Positions 1 through 5,766 are shown, numbered from the stretch's first letter. The stretch is 7,823 bases of DNA from CAZGVW01 sp964529265 (GCA_964529265.1 CAZGVW010000206.1:1-7823), one strand, 5' to 3'. The notes: generated by a model not told the origin, from the letters alone. Program-made: numbers and translations.

Positions 1-170
1 GCAAAGAAACGCAAAGGAAGAAGGAAAAGGGAGCGGAAGAGGAGCCCGGAGGAAGACAGAGGAAGATGGAGGGGAGAAGGGGAGGAAGGGCAGGAGCGGA
101 AGACGGAGGGAAGAGAGCGGGAAGAAAGAGGGGAGAAGAGAGTTGGGCGTGGAGGGAGGGGCAGTGATGG
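1..170 (+). repeat. Polypurine degenerate repeat tract
   Basis: This stretch is almost entirely A and G on the plus strand. It carries one copy of a repeat core at about 42-73 (GAGCCCGGAG, GAAGACAGAG, GAAGATGGAG in succession), which recurs after the CDF gene, the secreted-protein gene and metF. In those three cases the tract follows a stop codon in sense orientation, so an unseen plus-strand gene may end just left of the window. No ORF with plausible protein character and no convincing promoter for the next gene were seen here. Confidence 0.7.
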
Positions 171-209
171 GGTCATTGGGGGAAGGGGTGGGGGTTATGC
201 TTGCGGCGG

Positions 210-1109
210 ATGCCTGAGCCGCGGCCTGATCCGGGTTTGCCTATTGCGCGACGAGTGGCGTGGATTGCGCTCGTGGCGGGCGCCGGGATCATGGGGCTGA
301 AGTTGCTGGTGTTCGCTGTGACGAACTCTGCGGTGGTGCTCTCGGACGCGCTGGAATCGATCATCAACCTTGTCGCCGCGGGAGTGATGCTGTTCACGCT
401 TCGGCTGGCGAACAGACCGCCTGACGCGGAGCATCACTACGGGCACGGGAAGGCGGAGTTCATGGCGGTGGCGTTCGAGGGAGCGCTGGTGCTGCTCGCG
501 GCGGCGGGGATTGCGCTTGAGGCGGTGCGGCGAGTCTCAGCGCCGCCCGCACTGGGAAACCTGGGGCGTGGCGCGGCGATGCTGGGCGGGGTGGCGTTGC
601 TGAGCCTGGGACTCGGCGTCTTCGTGCTCATGGCGGGGCGGCGTCATCGCCAGCAAGTGCTCATCGCGGACGGCAAGCACCTGATTGCGGACGTGGCGTC
701 AACGCTGGTGGGGCTGGGGGGACTTCTCGCGGTGCGGTGGACGGGGATAGCGTGGATCGATCCGCTGCTGGCGCTGGTGATTGCGGGCGTCATCGTCGTG
801 ACGGGTGCGCGGTTGATGTGGGAATCAATCGGGTGGCTGATGGACAAGGCAGACCCGGAGGCGGCGCGCGTGATCAGTGCGATCCTGGATGAGGAAGTGA
901 AATCAGGCGCGATCCTCGGGCACCACAAGGTGCGGTGTCGACGGAGCGGTGGGTTTCAATGGGTCGAGATGCATTTGCAGGTGGCGCCGGACTTGAGCGT
1001 GCGCGCTGGACATGACGTGGCGAGCAGGATCGAGGGTCGGATCGAGCGGGCGCTCGGCAAGGCGAACGCCACGGCGCACGTGGAGCCGGCGGAGGCAGGC
1101 AAGGCGTAA
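210..1109 (+). CDS. Cation diffusion facilitator (CDF) family metal efflux transporter
   Basis: This gene encodes an inner-membrane divalent-cation/proton antiporter of the CDF family, which exports Zn, Fe, Mn or similar ions. Numbering from an alternative TTG start at 201 (302 aa), hydrophobic segments lie at about 19-40, 44-68, 88-108, 123-145, 164-180 and 186-204, the usual six-helix plan. Transmembrane segment 2 carries SDALES (D49, with S53 where many homologues have Asp). Segment 5 has H160-x3-D164 (KHLIAD), the classical metal site. The conserved loop HHYGHGKAE is at 78-86. The soluble C-terminal domain (about 215-300) has the family pattern with His at 241, 242, 259 and 271 and ends in HVEP. 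I chose ATG 210 (299 aa). TTG 201 has a G-rich stretch (190-194) at a reasonable distance and cannot be excluded. The metal is not predictable from sequence alone; the DxxxS second-helix site is a minority variant. A polypurine repeat begins directly after the stop. Confidence 0.93.
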   Translation: MPEPRPDPGLPIARRVAWIALVAGAGIMGLKLLVFAVTNSAVVLSDALESIINLVAAGVMLFTLRLANRPPDAEHHYGHGKAEFMAVAFEGALVLLAAAGIALEAVRRVSAPPALGNLGRGAAMLGGVALLSLGLGVFVLMAGRRHRQQVLIADGKHLIADVASTLVGLGGLLAVRWTGIAWIDPLLALVIAGVIVVTGARLMWESIGWLMDKADPEAARVISAILDEEVKSGAILGHHKVRCRRSGGFQWVEMHLQVAPDLSVRAGHDVASRIEGRIERALGKANATAHVEPAEAGKA

Positions 1110-1235
1110 ACGCGGAGGAACGCGGAAGAAGAGGAACCCGGAGGAACCCAGAGGAAGACGGAGGAAGACGGAAGAGGAGTTCAACACAGAGAACACAGAA
1201 GAAACGCAGTGAGCACAGAGGAAGGCAAGGAAGAG
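1110..1235 (+). repeat. Post-stop decamer purine repeat (copy after CDF gene)
   Basis: Starting at the first base after the TAA stop, the strand reads as degenerate 10-nt units: ACGCGGAGGA, then GAACCCGGAG, GAACCCAGAG, GAAGACGGAG and GAAGACGGAA (about 1134-1173). After this come AACACAGAG, AACACAGAAG and AGCACAGAGG variants to about 1222. The order 'ACGCrGAGG block, then GAACCCGGAG, then GAAGACrGAG twice' is the same as after the secreted-protein gene and metF. GGAGG, a Shine-Dalgarno-like string, recurs with a period of about 10. There is no hairpin plus T-run terminator here. Function is unknown. Confidence 0.8.
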
Positions 1236-1254
1236 GAGGGGTCTGAGGCGGAGC

Positions 1255-1385
1255 TTGGGTAGGAAGAGGGAGGAAAAGAGAGAAGAGAAAGTGGAGGCGA
1301 AGAGAAAGTGGAAGAGGAAGACAAGAGAGGGAAAGGGAAGAGGGCCGAGGAAGAGGGCCGAGGAAGAGGGGAGAGAGGAAACGGG
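1255..1385 (+). repeat. Polypurine tract with short tandem repeats
   Basis: This is a nearly pure A/G run on the plus strand. It contains two copies of GAAGAGAAAGTGGA (1282-1295 and 1299-1312) and a 13-nt tandem, GGAAGAGGGCCGA, at 1336-1348 and 1349-1361 with a third partial copy from 1362. It fills most of the gap between the CDF gene and the secreted-protein gene. Reading frames cross it on both strands, but they translate as Lys/Glu/Arg or Ser/Pro/Leu low complexity and are not credible genes. Confidence 0.75.
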
Positions 1386-1401
1386 AGGCGAGTGGTGGGC
1401 A

Positions 1402-1452
1402 CGCATCCCCTGGATGCGGGTAGGATGGTGGGGGAGCGGCCGGGGCGGCCGC
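1402..1452 (+). other. Two short hairpins upstream of the secreted-protein gene
   Basis: An inverted repeat with arms CGCATCC (1402-1408) and GGATGCG (1412-1418) and a 3-nt loop is followed by a second with arms GCGGCC (1436-1441) and GGCCGC (1447-1452) and a 5-nt loop. They lie 35-85 bp before the start codon, in the only part of the spacer that is not polypurine. They may be transcript structures or an operator. Neither is followed by a T-run, so they are not typical intrinsic terminators. Confidence 0.45.
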
Positions 1453-1475
1453 GGACACGTCACGCTGAGGAATTC

Positions 1476-1481
1476 AGGAGG
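1476..1481 (+). promoter_or_regulatory. Strong Shine-Dalgarno sequence (AGGAGG) for the secreted-protein gene
   Basis: AGGAGG sits 6 nt before ATG 1488. This fixes the start at 1488 rather than at upstream in-frame codons, which would add about 60 low-complexity residues encoded by the polypurine tract. It is the clearest ribosome binding site in the window. Confidence 0.85.
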
Positions 1482-1487
1482 GAAACC

Positions 1488-2402
1488 ATGTCGTTGATCT
1501 CTGTTGTCGCCGGCGTTGCGGGCGTTGTGGTGGCTGCTCAGGCGCAGGGCGCGATCATTTATGCATCGGGGCAGTTCCGGGAGGGGACGGGGCCGTTTGA
1601 GAATCGGTTCTACGAGATTGACACGACGACGGGCGCCGCGACGCCGATTTCGGGCCTGGTGACGGGGGCGCCGGCGGGGCTTGCGGGGACGAGCGACCAG
1701 CGGCTGCTGGGGCACGCGGGCGGGCAGTTGAGCGAGGTGAATCCGTTCACGGGGGCGCTGACGCCGATCGGCGCGCCTTCGGGTGTGACGGCGACGGGGT
1801 TCGACATTCTGGAGGACGGCCGCGGGTATATCACGCCGCTGGCGGGCGGGGCGTCGCGTCAGGCGGCGCACGTGGACATCTCGACGGGCGTGGTGACGCC
1901 GATCGGGGCGCCAAATGCGATCGGCGATGCGATCGATGCGGCGTTCGGGCTGGCGCCGGGGACGTCAACGCCGTTCGTGATCAGTCTTGGATCGGTGGGC
2001 GGCACGGTGTACGGCGTGAGCCTGGAATCGGGGCGCACGAACCTGATCGCGATCAACCCGGACACGGGGGCGGCGTCGGTGATCGGCGCGCCGAACGCGG
2101 TGGGGGCGGATGCGCGGTACGGCGGGTTCGCGGCGATGACGGGCGTGGATGAGAACGGCGACGGGATGTTCGATGCGCTGTTCGGCGGCGTGAACTCGTT
2201 CGATGACGACAACGACCCGGGGACGCCGAGCATCCGGTTCGGGGGCGTTGTGCGGTATGACCTCGTGGCGGGGACGTTCAGCGTGGTGGGATCGAACCCG
2301 GGTGTGATCTTCTTCGGGTTCGGGTCTTCGCCAGTGCCGGCGCCGGGGGCTGGTGTTGCGGCGCTGGTGCTCGGGGTGTGTGCGCTGAGGCGTCGGAGAT
2401 AG
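1488..2402 (+). CDS. Secreted repeat (beta-propeller-like) protein with PEP-CTERM-like C-terminal sorting tail
   Basis: The product is 304 aa and probably exported. Residues 1-19 form a hydrophobic signal peptide with an AQA cleavage site and no obvious basic n-region. The tail at 282-304 reads PVPAPGAG, then a hydrophobic segment, then RRRR, the layout of PEP-CTERM-type sorting signals that exosortases process; the 'PAPGA' form is typical of Phycisphaerae. The body holds five degenerate repeats of the form '(Y/V/I)-x-(I/V)-(D/N)-x-x-TG-x-x-(T/S)-x-IG' beginning near 41, 81, 127, 186 and 255. Examples are FYEIDTTTGAATPI and LIAINPDTGAASVIGAPNA. This suggests propeller blades. At 221-229, DENGDGMFD fits a DxNxDGxxD calcium-binding loop, followed by an acidic DDDNDPG. 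No catalytic motif is visible. A cell-surface or matrix role is inference; no substrate or partner can be named. It appears to be a single-gene unit. Confidence 0.85.
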   Translation: MSLISVVAGVAGVVVAAQAQGAIIYASGQFREGTGPFENRFYEIDTTTGAATPISGLVTGAPAGLAGTSDQRLLGHAGGQLSEVNPFTGALTPIGAPSGVTATGFDILEDGRGYITPLAGGASRQAAHVDISTGVVTPIGAPNAIGDAIDAAFGLAPGTSTPFVISLGSVGGTVYGVSLESGRTNLIAINPDTGAASVIGAPNAVGADARYGGFAAMTGVDENGDGMFDALFGGVNSFDDDNDPGTPSIRFGGVVRYDLVAGTFSVVGSNPGVIFFGFGSSPVPAPGAGVAALVLGVCALRRRR

Positions 2403-2529
2403 GAAGAACGCAGAGGGACGCGGAGAAGAGGATTGAACCCGGAGGAAGACGGAGGAAGACGGAGGAAGCGGTGAAGAAGAGAGGCAGGGGTAAGGCGTAG
2501 GAGAGGAGAGAAGAAGAGAAGGAAAGGCG
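2403..2529 (+). repeat. Post-stop decamer purine repeat (copy after the secreted-protein gene)
   Basis: Directly after the TAG stop the strand reads GAAGAACGCAGAGGGACGCGG. Then GAACCCGGAG, GAAGACGGAG, GAAGACGGAG and GAAGCGG follow (about 2435-2471), with purine-rich sequence to about 2529. The order of unit types matches the copies after the CDF gene and metF. There is no coding potential. Confidence 0.8.
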
Positions 2530-2611
2530 AAGAGGCGTTTGGGAGGTTGCAGTGCTTCGGCACTGGTGGACAAGCCACCAATGGCGCCCAACGGCGTGAA
2601 CTGAACGCCAC

Positions 2612-2726
2612 GAGGCTGAAGCCACGGACGGGGAAGCCCGTTGAAACGGGCTTGAGGCACGAGATCCCGGCGCCGGACCACGGCTGAAGCCGTGGCCTCC
2701 AAGCGAGCAAGGCCGTTGAAACGGCC
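2612..2726 (+). repeat. Cluster of hairpins sharing a TGAA loop
   Basis: Three perfect stem-loops have different stems but the same loop. AAGCCCGT-TGAA-ACGGGCTT lies at 2634-2653, CCACGGC-TGAA-GCCGTGG at 2678-2695 and GGCCGT-TGAA-ACGGCC at 2711-2726. A shorter, decayed member, GGC-TGAA-GCC, lies at 2614-2623. A fifth member, read on the minus strand, is CCGCCCC-TGAAA-GGGGCGG at 2834-2816. A constant loop with covarying stems suggests either selection on RNA structure or a family of small palindromic elements. Confidence 0.75.
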
Positions 2727-2750
2727 TGAAGACGTGGCGTTGGTGTCCGG

Positions 2751-2784
2751 TTCACGGCGTTGAGTGGCGCGTCAACGCCGTGAA
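2751..2784. repeat. 13-bp perfect inverted repeat
   Basis: The arms TTCACGGCGTTGA (2751-2763) and TCAACGCCGTGAA (2772-2784) are perfect reverse complements around an 8-nt loop, GTGGCGCG. This is the strongest palindrome in the window. Its left arm plus loop recurs exactly at 2943-2962. There is no T-run, so it is not a standard terminator, although it lies between convergent genes. Confidence 0.8.
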
Positions 2785-2942
2785 CTCGACGTCGTCGAGC
2801 GCTCCGCTCCCTCGTCCGCCCCTTTCAGGGGCGGGAACGTTGGTTGGCGGGAATCCGGCGGCTTGCTCGCTTCGCTCGCTGCGCCGCCGGCAACATCCGT
2901 TCGCCCCCTCCGGGGCTGTAGAGCCGCCTCCTCGGCTTGAGT

Positions 2943-2962
2943 TTCACGGCGTTGAGTGGCGC
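2943..2962 (+). repeat. Direct repeat of the 2751-2770 sequence (20 bp exact)
   Basis: TTCACGGCGTTGAGTGGCGC is identical to 2751-2770, but here the right arm of the palindrome is missing. The sequence continues instead into the AGGTGGCACG tandem repeat. It looks like a half-copy of the palindromic element. Confidence 0.8.
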
Positions 2963-2963
2963 C

Positions 2964-3003
2964 AGGTGGCACGAGGTGGCACGAGGTGGCACGTGGCGGC
3001 ACG
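2964..3003 (+). repeat. Tandem decamer AGGTGGCACG x3 plus one variant
   Basis: Three perfect head-to-tail copies of AGGTGGCACG (2964-2973, 2974-2983, 2984-2993) are followed by TGGCGGCACG (2994-3003). No gene spans this in a convincing way. Perfect short tandem copies suggest recent slippage. Confidence 0.85.
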
Positions 3004-3025
3004 TTGGTGACGCCCACTGTGGTTC

Positions 3026-3055
3026 GGCATAGCCACGCAAGGCCGTGGCCATGCC
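3026..3055. repeat. 12-bp imperfect hairpin
   Basis: The arms GGCATAGCCACG (3026-3037) and CGTGGCCATGCC (3044-3055) pair with one A-C mismatch around a CAAGGC loop. It belongs to the palindrome island and lies next to the metF-side repeat tract. A smaller palindrome, GGCCA-GT-TGGCC, follows at 3066-3077. Confidence 0.65.
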
Positions 3056-3087
3056 ACCCAGCAACGGCCAGTTGGCCTCCCTCGTTT

Positions 3088-3183
3088 TTCCACTGTCTTC
3101 CTGCCTTCCTCTGTCTTCCTCTGTCTTCCTCCGGGTTCTGACCTCTGTGTTCCTCTGCGCTCCTCTGCGTTCCCGCATTCGGC
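3088..3183 (-). repeat. Post-stop decamer purine repeat (copy after metF)
   Basis: Read on the minus strand from about 10 nt after the metF stop, the sequence is GGAACGCAGA, GGAGCGCAGA, GGAACACAGA. Then GAACCCGGAG, GAAGACAGAG, GAAGACAGAG and GAAGGCAG follow (about 3138-3100). The unit order is the same as in the two plus-strand copies, and again the metF sense strand is the purine strand. The two tracts flanking the palindrome island therefore point toward each other. Confidence 0.8.
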
Positions 3184-4113
3184 TCAGGCGCCGGCGAGGG
3201 CGCGGGAGTCTTTGACGCCGAGGTTGGCGTAGATTTCGCGTGTTGCGCCGGAGGAGTTGAGTGTGTAGAAGTGGATGCCGCGAACCTGGTTATCGAGGAG
3301 GTCGCGGCATTGCTCGGTGGCCCAGTGGACGCCGACGCGTTTGACGGCGTCCTGATCGCCGCCGCAGCGCTGGATGGCGCGCATGAGTCGGGCGGGGACG
3401 CGCGCGCCGAGCGCGAGATCGGCGATGCGATGCATCGTTTTCTCGCTGGTGATGGGCATGAGGCCGGCGAGGATGGGGACTTTGACGCCGGCGAGGTCGC
3501 ATCGCTCGCGGAAGTCGTAGAAATCGCGGTTTTCGAAGAAGAGTTGGGTGGTGATCCAGTGCGCGCCTGAATCGATCTTGGCCTTCAGATGATCCATCTC
3601 GGTGAGGCGATTGGGCGTGGAGGGGTGGCCCTCGGGGAAGCCGGCGACGCCGACTCCGAAGCCGCGGGGATCGATGAGGTGGCGGCCGGCGTGGCGGGCG
3701 CGGAAGGCGTGGATGAAGCGGACGAGGTCGATGGCGTGGGGGAAGGCGTCGCGCGTGCGATCGTGATTGGGTTTATCGCGCGGGGTATCGCCGCCGAGGG
3801 CGAGGATGTTGATGAGGCCGGCTTCGGCGTAGCGCTCGAGGATGTCGTAGATCTCGGCCTCGGTGTGCCAGACGCAGGTGAGGTGGGGGATGGGGAGGAG
3901 TGAGGTCTCGCGCTTGATGCGCATGACGAGTTCGTGCGTGCGGGCGCGTGTGCCGCCGCCGGCGCCGTAGGTGACGGAGACGAATGAGGGGCGGAGCGGG
4001 GCGAGTTCGGCGATGGAGGTGAAGAGACGATCGGCGGCGTCATCCGAGTGTGGGGGGAAGAACTCGAAGGAGAAGGTGGTCTGGTCGCGTTGGAGGATGT
4101 CGTGGATGTGCAT
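3184..4113 (-). CDS. metF: Methylenetetrahydrofolate reductase MetF
   Basis: This flavoenzyme (FAD) reduces 5,10-methylenetetrahydrofolate to 5-methyltetrahydrofolate in the cytoplasm, supplying the methyl group for homocysteine remethylation. The 309-aa product is close to the usual bacterial length of about 290-310 and covers the whole TIM-barrel family pattern. FSFEFFPP is at 14-21 with catalytic-type Glu17. VSVTYGAGGGTR (46-57), ALGGDTPRD (105-113), GVAGFPEGHP (155-164), TTQLFF (188-193), PILAGLMPI (213-221) and GIHFYTLN (279-286) follow in order. No key residue seems missing. The start ATG is preceded by degenerate heptamer repeats with no Shine-Dalgarno motif, so initiation may be weak or coupled. 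It is the third gene of the likely sahR-ahcY-metF operon, 125 bp after ahcY, and the link to AhcY through homocysteine supports the call. A polypurine repeat follows the stop. Confidence 0.96.
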   Translation of the reverse strand: MHIHDILQRDQTTFSFEFFPPHSDDAADRLFTSIAELAPLRPSFVSVTYGAGGGTRARTHELVMRIKRETSLLPIPHLTCVWHTEAEIYDILERYAEAGLINILALGGDTPRDKPNHDRTRDAFPHAIDLVRFIHAFRARHAGRHLIDPRGFGVGVAGFPEGHPSTPNRLTEMDHLKAKIDSGAHWITTQLFFENRDFYDFRERCDLAGVKVPILAGLMPITSEKTMHRIADLALGARVPARLMRAIQRCGGDQDAVKRVGVHWATEQCRDLLDNQVRGIHFYTLNSSGATREIYANLGVKDSRALAGA

Positions 4114-4118
4114 CAGCA

Positions 4119-4189
4119 GGCACCAGGCGCCGGGCGCCAGGCATCAGGGGAAGGCAGGGGAGGCAATAGGGAATAGGCAATAGGCAATA
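4119..4189 (-). repeat. Degenerate heptamer repeat array in the ahcY-metF gap
   Basis: On the plus strand there are two runs of 7-nt units. GGCACCA, GGCGCCG, GGCGCCA, GGCATCA occupy 4119-4146, and GGCAATA, GGGAATA, GGCAATA, GGCAATA occupy 4162-4189. A 15-nt purine-rich spacer separates them. On the coding strand the array ends 5 nt before the metF start codon, so it forms the metF translation initiation region. Heptameric tandem repeats of this general type are known from cyanobacteria (STRR elements). The rest of the gap, 4190-4238, is purine-rich on the plus strand with no terminator seen. Confidence 0.8.
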
Positions 4190-4238
4190 GCGGAGGGGAG
4201 GGCGGAAGGAGCGCGAAGGAGCGAGCGAGACGATTTGG

Positions 4239-5756
4239 TCAGTAGCGGTATTGATCGGTCTTGAAGGGGCCGTTCTGGGGGACGCCGATGTATTCGGCCT
4301 GCTCGGGGGAGAGTTTGGTGAGCCGCGCGCCCAGGTGATCGAGGTGGAGGCGGGCGACTTTTTCATCGAGATGCTTGGGGAGCGTGTAGACCTTCTTTTC
4401 GTAGAGATCGGTGTTCTTCCAGAGTTCGATCTGGGCGATGGTCTGATTGGTGAAACTGCTGGACATGACGAAGGAGGGGTGGCCGGTGGCGCAGCCGAGG
4501 TTCAGCAGGCGGCCTTCGGCGAGGATGATGACGGAGTGCTCCTTGACGCCTTTGGCCGGATCGGCCTTGAAGCGGAACTCATCGACCTGGGGCTTGATGT
4601 TGATGCGCTCGGCCTTGCCGGCCTTGACGAGTTTGAAGAGGCCGGCCATATCGATCTCGTTATCGAAGTGGCCGATGTTGCCGACGATGGCGTTGTGCTT
4701 CATCTTCGACATGTGCTCGGCGGTGATGATGTCCTTGTTGCCGGTGGCGGTGATGAAGATATCGGCGGTGGGGAGCATGTCCTCGACCGGGGCGACGGTG
4801 TAGCCATCCATGCAGGCTTGCAGCGCGCAGATGGGATCGATCTCGGTGACGAAGATGCGGCACTTCTGGCCGTGGAGTGATTCGGCGCAGCCCTTGCCGA
4901 CGTCGCCATAGCCGCAGATGACGGCGATCTTGCCGGCGAGCATGACGTCGGTGGCGCGGTTGATGCCGTCGATGAGGGAGTGGCGGCAGCCGTACTTGTT
5001 ATCGAACTTGCTCTTGGTGACGGAATCGTTGACGTTGATGGCGGGGAAGAGGAGCGTTCCCTTGCGCGACATCTCGTAGAGGCGGTGGACGCCGGTGGTG
5101 GTTTCCTCTGAGACACCCTTGATGTGCGGGGCCATGCGGCGCCAGAAGGTGGGGTCTTCCTGGAGTTTGGCTCGCAGGAGGGCGAGGACGCACTTGAACT
5201 CGTCGTTGTCGGTTGAATCGGGGTCGGGGAGCGCGCCGGATTTCTCGAATGCGTGCTCGGCTTTGACGCCTTCGTGGATGAGGAGCGTGGCATCGCCGCC
5301 GTCATCGACGATGAGGTTGGGACCGTTGGAACCGTGCTGATCGGCGGGGAAGGTGAGGGCCTGGAGTGTGCACCACCAGTATTCCTCGAGTGTTTCGCCT
5401 TTCCAGGCGAAGACTGGGACGCCTTTCTGGCCGTCGCGGCCTTTGACGACGGCGGCGGCGGCTTCGTCCTGCGTGGAGAAGATGTTGCAGGATGCCCAGC
5501 GGACTTCGGCGCCGAGATCGACGAGCGTTTCGATGAGGACGGCGGTCTGCACGGTCATGTGCAGGGAACCCATGATGCGCGCGCCCTTGAGCGGCTTGGC
5601 GGCGGCGAACTCGCGGCGGGTGGCCATGAGGCCGGGCATTTCGTGCTCGGCGAGATGGATTTCCTTGCGGCCGCGGTCGGCGAGGGCGAGGTCTTTGACC
5701 TTGTGGGAGAGGATGGTGGGCTGCTTGGCGGGACGGGAGGGGGCTGCGGTGGGCAC
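4239..5756 (-). CDS. ahcY: Adenosylhomocysteinase (S-adenosylhomocysteine hydrolase)
   Basis: This NAD-dependent cytoplasmic enzyme reversibly splits S-adenosylhomocysteine into adenosine and homocysteine, relieving product inhibition of methyltransferases. The product is 505 aa from GTG 5756, longer than the 430-aa animal form. It includes the roughly 40-residue insert seen in many bacterial and plant enzymes (here about 172-215). Active-site landmarks are present in order: GSLH (H66), VDDGGD (D151/D152), EETTTG (E217/E218) and NDSVTKSKFDN (K248, D252). The NAD-binding GYGDVGKG is at 282-289, and ATGNKD and GNIGHFDNEID follow. The C-terminal KTDQYRY supplies K499 and Y503, which complete the neighbouring subunit's cofactor site. 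GTG 5756 is chosen because GGAG (5763-5766) sits 6 nt upstream; a TTG 12 nt further up lacks such a site. It lies 21 bp after sahR, so co-transcription is likely. Confidence 0.98.
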   Translation of the reverse strand: MPTAAPSRPAKQPTILSHKVKDLALADRGRKEIHLAEHEMPGLMATRREFAAAKPLKGARIMGSLHMTVQTAVLIETLVDLGAEVRWASCNIFSTQDEAAAAVVKGRDGQKGVPVFAWKGETLEEYWWCTLQALTFPADQHGSNGPNLIVDDGGDATLLIHEGVKAEHAFEKSGALPDPDSTDNDEFKCVLALLRAKLQEDPTFWRRMAPHIKGVSEETTTGVHRLYEMSRKGTLLFPAINVNDSVTKSKFDNKYGCRHSLIDGINRATDVMLAGKIAVICGYGDVGKGCAESLHGQKCRIFVTEIDPICALQACMDGYTVAPVEDMLPTADIFITATGNKDIITAEHMSKMKHNAIVGNIGHFDNEIDMAGLFKLVKAGKAERINIKPQVDEFRFKADPAKGVKEHSVIILAEGRLLNLGCATGHPSFVMSSSFTNQTIAQIELWKNTDLYEKKVYTLPKHLDEKVARLHLDHLGARLTKLSPEQAEYIGVPQNGPFKTDQYRY

Positions 5757-5762
5757 GTGTAT

Positions 5763-5766
5763 CTCC
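5763..5766 (-). promoter_or_regulatory. Shine-Dalgarno GGAG that decides the ahcY start
   Basis: On the minus strand GGAG is followed by 6 nt and then GTG (5756-5754). It lies inside the 21-bp gap between the sahR stop and ahcY, which argues for ahcY being translated from a shared sahR transcript. Confidence 0.7.

Larger units (their letters stand above)
2540..3080. repeat. Palindrome-rich intergenic island between convergent genes
   Basis: About 540 bp without a credible gene, packed with short inverted repeats. At 2550-2565, CAGTGC and GCACTG flank a TTCG loop. At 2564-2580, TGGTGG and CCACCA flank ACAAG. At 2593-2609, GGCGT and ACGCC pair. At 2785-2799, CTCGACG and CGTCGAG pair around a single base. 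At 2855-2890, CCGGCGGC and GCCGCCGG enclose a 20-nt loop. The TGAA-loop hairpins and the larger palindromes are listed separately. The layout resembles REP-like palindromic repeats. No RAYT-type transposase or other mobile-element gene lies in the window. Reading frames through it are low-complexity and unconvincing. Confidence 0.7.

Noticed and set aside
1110..1235. CRISPR-like array in the purine repeats
   Set aside because: Units are about 10 nt, degenerate and contiguous, without unique spacers, and no cas genes are present.
1308..1487. N-terminal extension of the secreted protein to position 1308
   Set aside because: The extra 60 residues come from polypurine repeat. AGGAGG before ATG 1488 and the signal peptide right after it fix the start.
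903..2755. Long minus-strand frames across the CDF and secreted-protein genes and spacers
   Set aside because: Their translations are Ser/Pro/Leu/Arg-rich from reading the polypurine strand backwards, and they overlap convincing plus-strand genes.
2751..2784. Bidirectional intrinsic terminator for the convergent genes
   Set aside because: The palindrome is strong but has no T-run on either side and is about 350-400 bp from both stop codons.
2780..3178. Small ORFs on both strands in the palindrome island
   Set aside because: They are built from the repeats and tandem decamers, lack ribosome binding sites and show no protein-like pattern.
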